Shown piece by piece: positions 14,955-17,498 of a stretch of 17,498 nucleotides of DNA. A program made the translations under genes and the position numbers. How positions within the stretch are numbered: position 1 is the stretch's first letter; every line of letters starts with the position of its first letter. Source of the DNA: Nanobdellota archaeon (GTDB taxonomy: Archaea > Nanobdellota > Nanobdellia > Pacearchaeales > GW2011-AR1); the NCBI GenBank assembly GCA_030640565.1, contig DAOWJD010000014.1, positions 1-17,498 of the forward strand. The letters are read 5' to 3'. The notes below the pieces were generated by a model that was given only the letters and a program-made list of their open reading frames with translations, was not told the origin of the DNA and did no database searches.

Positions 14955-15301
14955 AAAAAATAAAAGTTTTTGGGATAAAAAAATCGGAATGGAAGAATTA
15001 TTATATTTTCCCAAAGAAGAAAGAAGTTTTTGAAATAATTAGAAATCTTCTAAGAGAATTAGGTTTTGAAGAATGTGAATGGGAGCATTTTGGTAGACCA
15101 ATTGATAAAAAACAAGGAGAACCTATACTTAATAAAGAGGAAAATATTAAAAAATACATTGATGAAAGAATAGGATTTGATAACGAAGAATATTCTATAG
15201 AAGTGATTTTTGGAAAGGACAAAGTCTTTCTAATTATCCATACGGAAACAAATAAACAACAGAAAATATCAAAAATATTAGATAAATTTATACAAGAATA
15301 A
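14951..15301 (+). CDS. 116-aa hypothetical protein, translationally coupled to the exonuclease
   Basis: The ATG overlaps the exonuclease stop (ATGA), and the stop lies one base before eS1. The protein is charged, with a probable alpha/beta fold: a strand (KIKVFGI), a helix (KKEVFEIIRNLLRELGF), a strand region (ECEWEHFGRPIDKKQG), a helix (NIKKYIDERIGF), then strands SIEVIFG and KVFLIIHTE followed by a C-terminal helix. No metal-binding cluster, membrane segment or known catalytic motif was recognised. The tight overlap suggests it works with, or is dosed with, the exonuclease. Function unknown. Confidence 0.7.
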   Translation: MKKIKVFGIKKSEWKNYYIFPKKKEVFEIIRNLLRELGFEECEWEHFGRPIDKKQGEPILNKEENIKKYIDERIGFDNEEYSIEVIFGKDKVFLIIHTETNKQQKISKILDKFIQE

Positions 15302-15302
15302 A

Positions 15303-15854
15303 ATGGCACAAGCAAAAAGAAAACAAAAATTTTTCGATGTGAATATGCCTATAATAAAAAAGGAGACCCAATTATATGGTTATGACCTTAAAGATTTTGA
15401 TGGAAAAACAATAACTTATGACTTAACAAGGTTACTGAGGGGGAAAGCCATACTCTTAAAATTAATAGTTAAGATTGAAGGGGATAAGGCAATTGCAGAA
15501 CCTAGAGAATTAAAAGTTATGCCTTATTTCATCAGAAGAATGATGAGAAAAGGGACAAATTATGTTGAAGGTTCTTTTTCTGCTGAATGCAAAGAAGGTA
15601 TACTAAAAATAAAGCCTTTCTTAATAACAAGGAAAAAAGTTTCAAGAGCTGTCAGAAAAGCGCTTCGGGAAAAAGCACAAGAAGAGCTAACAAGTTATGT
15701 AAAAACAAAAGATACAGAAACACTTTTTGATGAAATTATGAAAAACCAACTTCAAAAATTCTTAAGTTTAAAACTCAAAAAAATATATCCTCTTTCTCTT
15801 TGTGAAATTCGTTTCTTTGCAATCAAAGAGAAGAAAAAGAACAAAACAGAATAA
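15303..15854 (+). CDS. rps3ae: small-subunit ribosomal protein eS1 (S3Ae)
   Basis: 183 residues, slightly shorter than typical archaeal S3Ae (about 195-220). Recognisable features are the N-terminal KFFDVNMPIIKKETQLYGYD-type segment, the central IRRMMRKGTNY motif, the KPFLITRKKVSRAVRKALR segment, and the C-terminal LKKIYPLSLCEIRFFAI strand. The protein sits on the platform of the small subunit near the mRNA exit and the 3' end of 16S rRNA. It begins one base after the 116-aa gene and ends one base before the kinase ATG, so it is in the middle of the operon. The basic tail is short. Confidence 0.94.
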   Translation: MAQAKRKQKFFDVNMPIIKKETQLYGYDLKDFDGKTITYDLTRLLRGKAILLKLIVKIEGDKAIAEPRELKVMPYFIRRMMRKGTNYVEGSFSAECKEGILKIKPFLITRKKVSRAVRKALREKAQEELTSYVKTKDTETLFDEIMKNQLQKFLSLKLKKIYPLSLCEIRFFAIKEKKKNKTE

Positions 15855-15855
15855 C

Positions 15856-16437
15856 ATGGCAATAGAACAAACCTTAGTCCTTATAAAACCAGATGGAATT
15901 CAAAGAGGCCTTATAGGAGAAATAATCAAGAGATTTGAACAACGTGGTTTAAAAATCGTTGGATTAAAAATGAAGTATATTGATAAAGAATTTGCAAAAA
16001 AACACTATCCTGTAACAGAAGAATGGTATAATAAAGTTGGAAAAAACACCCTAGATGACTGTGAAAAATATGGTGTATGTATTGAAAAGAATATCGGGAC
16101 AAAAGAGCCTCTTGAAATAGGAAAAAAGGTTCATCAATGGAATGTTGATTTACTGATTTCAGGTCCTGTTATTGCAATGGTTCTAGAAGGAGTTCATGCT
16201 ATAGAATCTGCAAGGAAAATGGCAGGAGAAACAATTCCAAATTTAGCACAAATCGGGACAATAAGGGGAGATTTTACAGGAGTTTCAGCCTTGTCTGCAA
16301 ATATAAAAGGGAAAGCAGTCTACAATTTGGTCCACACATCAAAGAACAAAGAAGAAGCTGGAGCAGATATAAAACTCTGGTTCGAAAAAAAGGAATTACA
16401 CGATTACAAATTAGCCCACCAAGAACATTTCTTCTAA
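15856..16437 (+). CDS. ndk: nucleoside diphosphate kinase
   Basis: 193 residues from the ATG at 15856; an in-frame upstream ATG at 15802 lies inside eS1 and is rejected. The enzyme moves the gamma phosphate from ATP to other nucleoside diphosphates through a phosphohistidine. Family landmarks are K11 in LIKPDG, HY at 50-51, GTIRGDF at 134-140, and N157 with catalytic H160 in NLVHTS. The protein is about 40 residues longer than the common 150-residue form, because of an insertion between HYPVTEEW and SGPVIAMVLEG (about 58-100) that is seen in some archaeal enzymes. It is the last gene of the eL42 operon and is followed by tRNA-Thr. Confidence 0.94.
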   Translation: MAIEQTLVLIKPDGIQRGLIGEIIKRFEQRGLKIVGLKMKYIDKEFAKKHYPVTEEWYNKVGKNTLDDCEKYGVCIEKNIGTKEPLEIGKKVHQWNVDLLISGPVIAMVLEGVHAIESARKMAGETIPNLAQIGTIRGDFTGVSALSANIKGKAVYNLVHTSKNKEEAGADIKLWFEKKELHDYKLAHQEHFF

Positions 16438-16443
16438 AGATAA

Positions 16444-16453
16444 TTTTAAAAAC
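16444..16453 (+). promoter_or_regulatory. TATA box for tRNA-Thr
   Basis: TTTTAAAAAC lies centred about 28 bp upstream of the tRNA 5' end. It is identical to the ten bases before eL42 at 13995. Confidence 0.55.
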
Positions 16454-16475
16454 ATAATCTATTTCTCTGTTTTAT

Positions 16476-16547
16476 GCCTGTGTAGCTCAGTGGTAGAGCG
16501 ACTGCCTTGTAAGCAGTAGGTCGGGGGTTCAACTCCCTCCGCAGGCT
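16476..16547 (+). tRNA. tRNA-Thr (anticodon TGT)
   Basis: The acceptor stem GCCTGTG pairs with CGCAGGC (one T-G wobble), with discriminator T as common for archaeal Thr and no encoded CCA. The D arm is GCTC/GAGC, the anticodon stem ACTGC/GCAGT with loop CTTGTAA (anticodon TGT), and the T arm GGGGG / TTCAACT / CCCTC with one wobble. It is a complete cloverleaf without an intron. It converges with the YbjQ-family gene, leaving 13 bases between them. Confidence 0.95.
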
Positions 16548-16560
16548 TATTCCTCTAGAA

Positions 16561-16887
16561 TCACCCCAATTTCACAGCTGTCCCATAAGCTAACATTTCA
16601 GAAGCCCCTTGCATTATCATAGATGTCATAAATTTCATTCCAATAACTGCATCTGCCTTGATTTTAACAGCCTCGTTAACCATTCTATTAAATGACTCTT
16701 CTCTTGCATGAGTAGTCATTTCTGTATAAGTCTTAACCTCTCCTCCAACAAGATTTTTTAATCCTGCGCCAATATCTCTTCCAATATTCCTTGCACGAAC
16801 AGTATTTCCTTTAACAACTCCAAGTATCTCTGCAACTTTCTTTCCAGGAACTTCATTACCTGTTGTGATAATTATTTCTTTAGTCAT
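16561..16887 (-). CDS. YbjQ/UPF0145 family protein (putative heavy-metal-binding domain)
   Basis: 108 residues, the usual family length. Family features are the opening TTGNEVPGKK, EILGVVKGNTVRARN, the segment RDIGAGLKNLVGGE, the MTTHAREESFNRM helix, and the ADAVIGMKFMTS strand ending with a short AYGTAVKL. Members form pentameric or decameric soluble rings of an alpha/beta fold; metal binding has been proposed but the cellular role is not settled. The start ATG lies inside the end of the upstream 67-aa membrane protein gene (8-nt overlap), so the two are coupled. A ring next to a small membrane hairpin could mean membrane docking; that is inference. Confidence 0.92.
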   Translation of the reverse strand: MTKEIIITTGNEVPGKKVAEILGVVKGNTVRARNIGRDIGAGLKNLVGGEVKTYTEMTTHAREESFNRMVNEAVKIKADAVIGMKFMTSMIMQGASEMLAYGTAVKLG

Positions 16888-17083
16888 TTCTTTTACCTCC
16901 TTTCACGTTCTTTCTTGATTCAATTTTATCTTCTTTTTTATTAAAGAAAATAAAAAGTCCAATTAAGAGAATTAGAATTCCGTATATTAAAACCCAAAGA
17001 GAATCATTAACAGAAACAAATATCAAAATTACACCTAAAATAATTAAAACCGGTCCTGTTATTGTTCTACTTAAAACATTCAT
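16880..17083 (-). CDS. 67-aa membrane protein with two transmembrane helices, coupled to the YbjQ-family gene
   Basis: The protein has a first hydrophobic helix at about 8-25 (TGPVLIILGVILIFVSV), a turn at NDSLW, a second helix at about 29-46 (LIYGILILLIGLFIFF), and a basic tail of about 20 residues (KKEDKIESRKNVKGGKRND). The helical hairpin should leave both ends in the cytoplasm. The gene overlaps the YbjQ-family gene by 8 nt and shares its promoter. A TATA-like AT palindrome lies upstream at 17098-17115. No family was recognised. The positively charged tail could recruit the coupled soluble protein. Confidence 0.7.
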   Translation of the reverse strand: MNVLSRTITGPVLIILGVILIFVSVNDSLWVLIYGILILLIGLFIFFNKKEDKIESRKNVKGGKRND

Positions 17084-17097
17084 AAACCACTAACTTA

Positions 17098-17115
17098 AAA
17101 TTTATTAATAAATTT
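17098..17115 (-). promoter_or_regulatory. AT-only perfect palindrome in the promoter of the 67-aa / YbjQ-family operon
   Basis: AAATTTATTAATAAATTT is an 18-bp perfect palindrome. Its centre is about 23 bp upstream of the ATG at 17083, so it can act as the TATA element with a nearly leaderless transcript. In DNA this AT-rich the palindrome may be chance. Confidence 0.4.
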
Positions 17116-17150
17116 ATCTACAATTAACCCTTGAACAACAGATACTAAAA

Positions 17151-17498
17151 TCAAAATAAAAGAATAATTAATAAAACAATTATTGCTCCCAAAACAAGAC
17201 TAGTAATGCCTATTTTTAAATTTTGTTTTATTCTTGCTGCTGGGATCAATTCTTCTATTGAAATGTAAGTCATAAACCCTGCTGCCATTGCAAGTGAAGC
17301 TCCTAACAAATGCTGTGAAGCTCCTTTTAAAAAATAATAACCAAGAACAAAACCAATTACTTCAAACAAAATTGTGGCTGTTGTTATGATAAAAGACTTC
17401 ATTTTCTTTTTAGTTAAGTTGTATAAAGGAACAATTGTTGCAATATTTTCTGGAACATCTTGTGCAGCAATCCCTAATGCTATCATAATCCCTAATGT
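17151..17498 (-). CDS. ZIP-family metal transporter, C-terminal part (5' end beyond the window)
   Basis: The frame continues past the right edge (codons reading TLGI before the first Met at 17486), so only about the last 115 residues of a protein usually 240-270 aa long are present. The visible part has the family's metal-site helix IALGIAAQDVPENIA, where GufA/ZupT-type members carry (H/Q)N(I/V)PEG. It is followed by a helix (TTATILFEVIGFVLGYYFL), the second metal-site helix AAGFMTYISIEELIPAA, and a terminal helix. ZIP proteins move Zn, Fe or Mn into the cytoplasm. The change of N to D and of PEG to PEN in the first signature could alter metal choice. It does not overlap the downstream 67-aa gene (67-bp gap). 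Confidence 0.8.
   Translation of the reverse strand, partial: TLGIMIALGIAAQDVPENIATIVPLYNLTKKKMKSFIITTATILFEVIGFVLGYYFLKGASQHLLGASLAMAAGFMTYISIEELIPAARIKQNLKIGITSLVLGAIIVLLIILLF

Noticed and set aside
15802..15855. Upstream in-frame start for nucleoside diphosphate kinase
   Set aside because: It would add 18 Lys/Arg-rich residues encoded inside eS1 in another frame; family members start at MAIEQTLVLIKPDG-like sequence, matching ATG 15856.
1..17498. CRISPR arrays, rRNA genes, complete insertion sequences, integrase genes
   Set aside because: No regularly spaced direct repeats, conserved rRNA segments or transposase/integrase motifs were seen on either strand.

Overview
The window is AT-rich and looks like a chromosome segment of a DPANN archaeon of the Woesearchaeota/Pacearchaeota/Nanoarchaeota type. 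The archaeal affiliation rests on eukaryote-like/archaeal ribosomal proteins eL42 (L44e) and eS1 (S3Ae), on archaeal TATA boxes about 25 bp upstream of start codons (several implying leaderless transcripts), on tRNA genes lacking encoded CCA, and on a tRNA-Leu intron carrying a bulge-helix-bulge motif. The DPANN placement is inference from protein style: very large exported proteins, pilin-like N-terminal anchors and Cys-rich surface repeats, with no marker that fixes the lineage.

Layout. Positions 1-571 hold the 3' part of a LAGLIDADG homing-endonuclease-like gene. It runs without a stop into a plus-strand tRNA-Leu(TAG) gene (499-618) that has a 36-nt non-canonical intron (530-565). From 13796 down to 636 a block of six minus-strand genes is almost entirely devoted to the cell surface: an 823-aa Cys-rich repeat protein, a 190-aa apparent eight-stranded outer-membrane-type beta-barrel, a 65-aa two-helix membrane protein, a 45-aa small soluble protein, a 609-aa protein with a pilin-like N-terminal anchor, and a roughly 2580-aa exported giant ending in two lysozyme-fold domains. 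The last three overlap and are probably one transcript, started from a TATA box at about 10367 just downstream of an 8-bp-arm palindrome.

From 13891 the plus strand carries housekeeping genes: tRNA-Val(GAC), then a tight operon of eL42, a 36-aa ORF, a DEDDh 3'-5' exonuclease, a 116-aa unknown, eS1 and nucleoside diphosphate kinase, and finally tRNA-Thr(TGT). The right end returns to the minus strand with a YbjQ-family protein, an overlapping 67-aa membrane protein, and the C-terminal half of a ZIP-family metal transporter cut by the window edge.

How it fits together. The right half is translation, RNA and nucleotide metabolism. The left half looks like a surface module in which a translationally coupled pair (609 aa plus giant) places two muramidase-like domains outside a cell that is not expected to make peptidoglycan. 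Next to it lie a beta-barrel protein, unexpected in a single-membrane archaeon, and a long disulphide-rich adhesin-like protein. That surface block, and the tRNA intron, are the most interesting parts. No CRISPR array, rRNA or complete insertion sequence was seen, and there is no gene-free stretch longer than about 300 bases.
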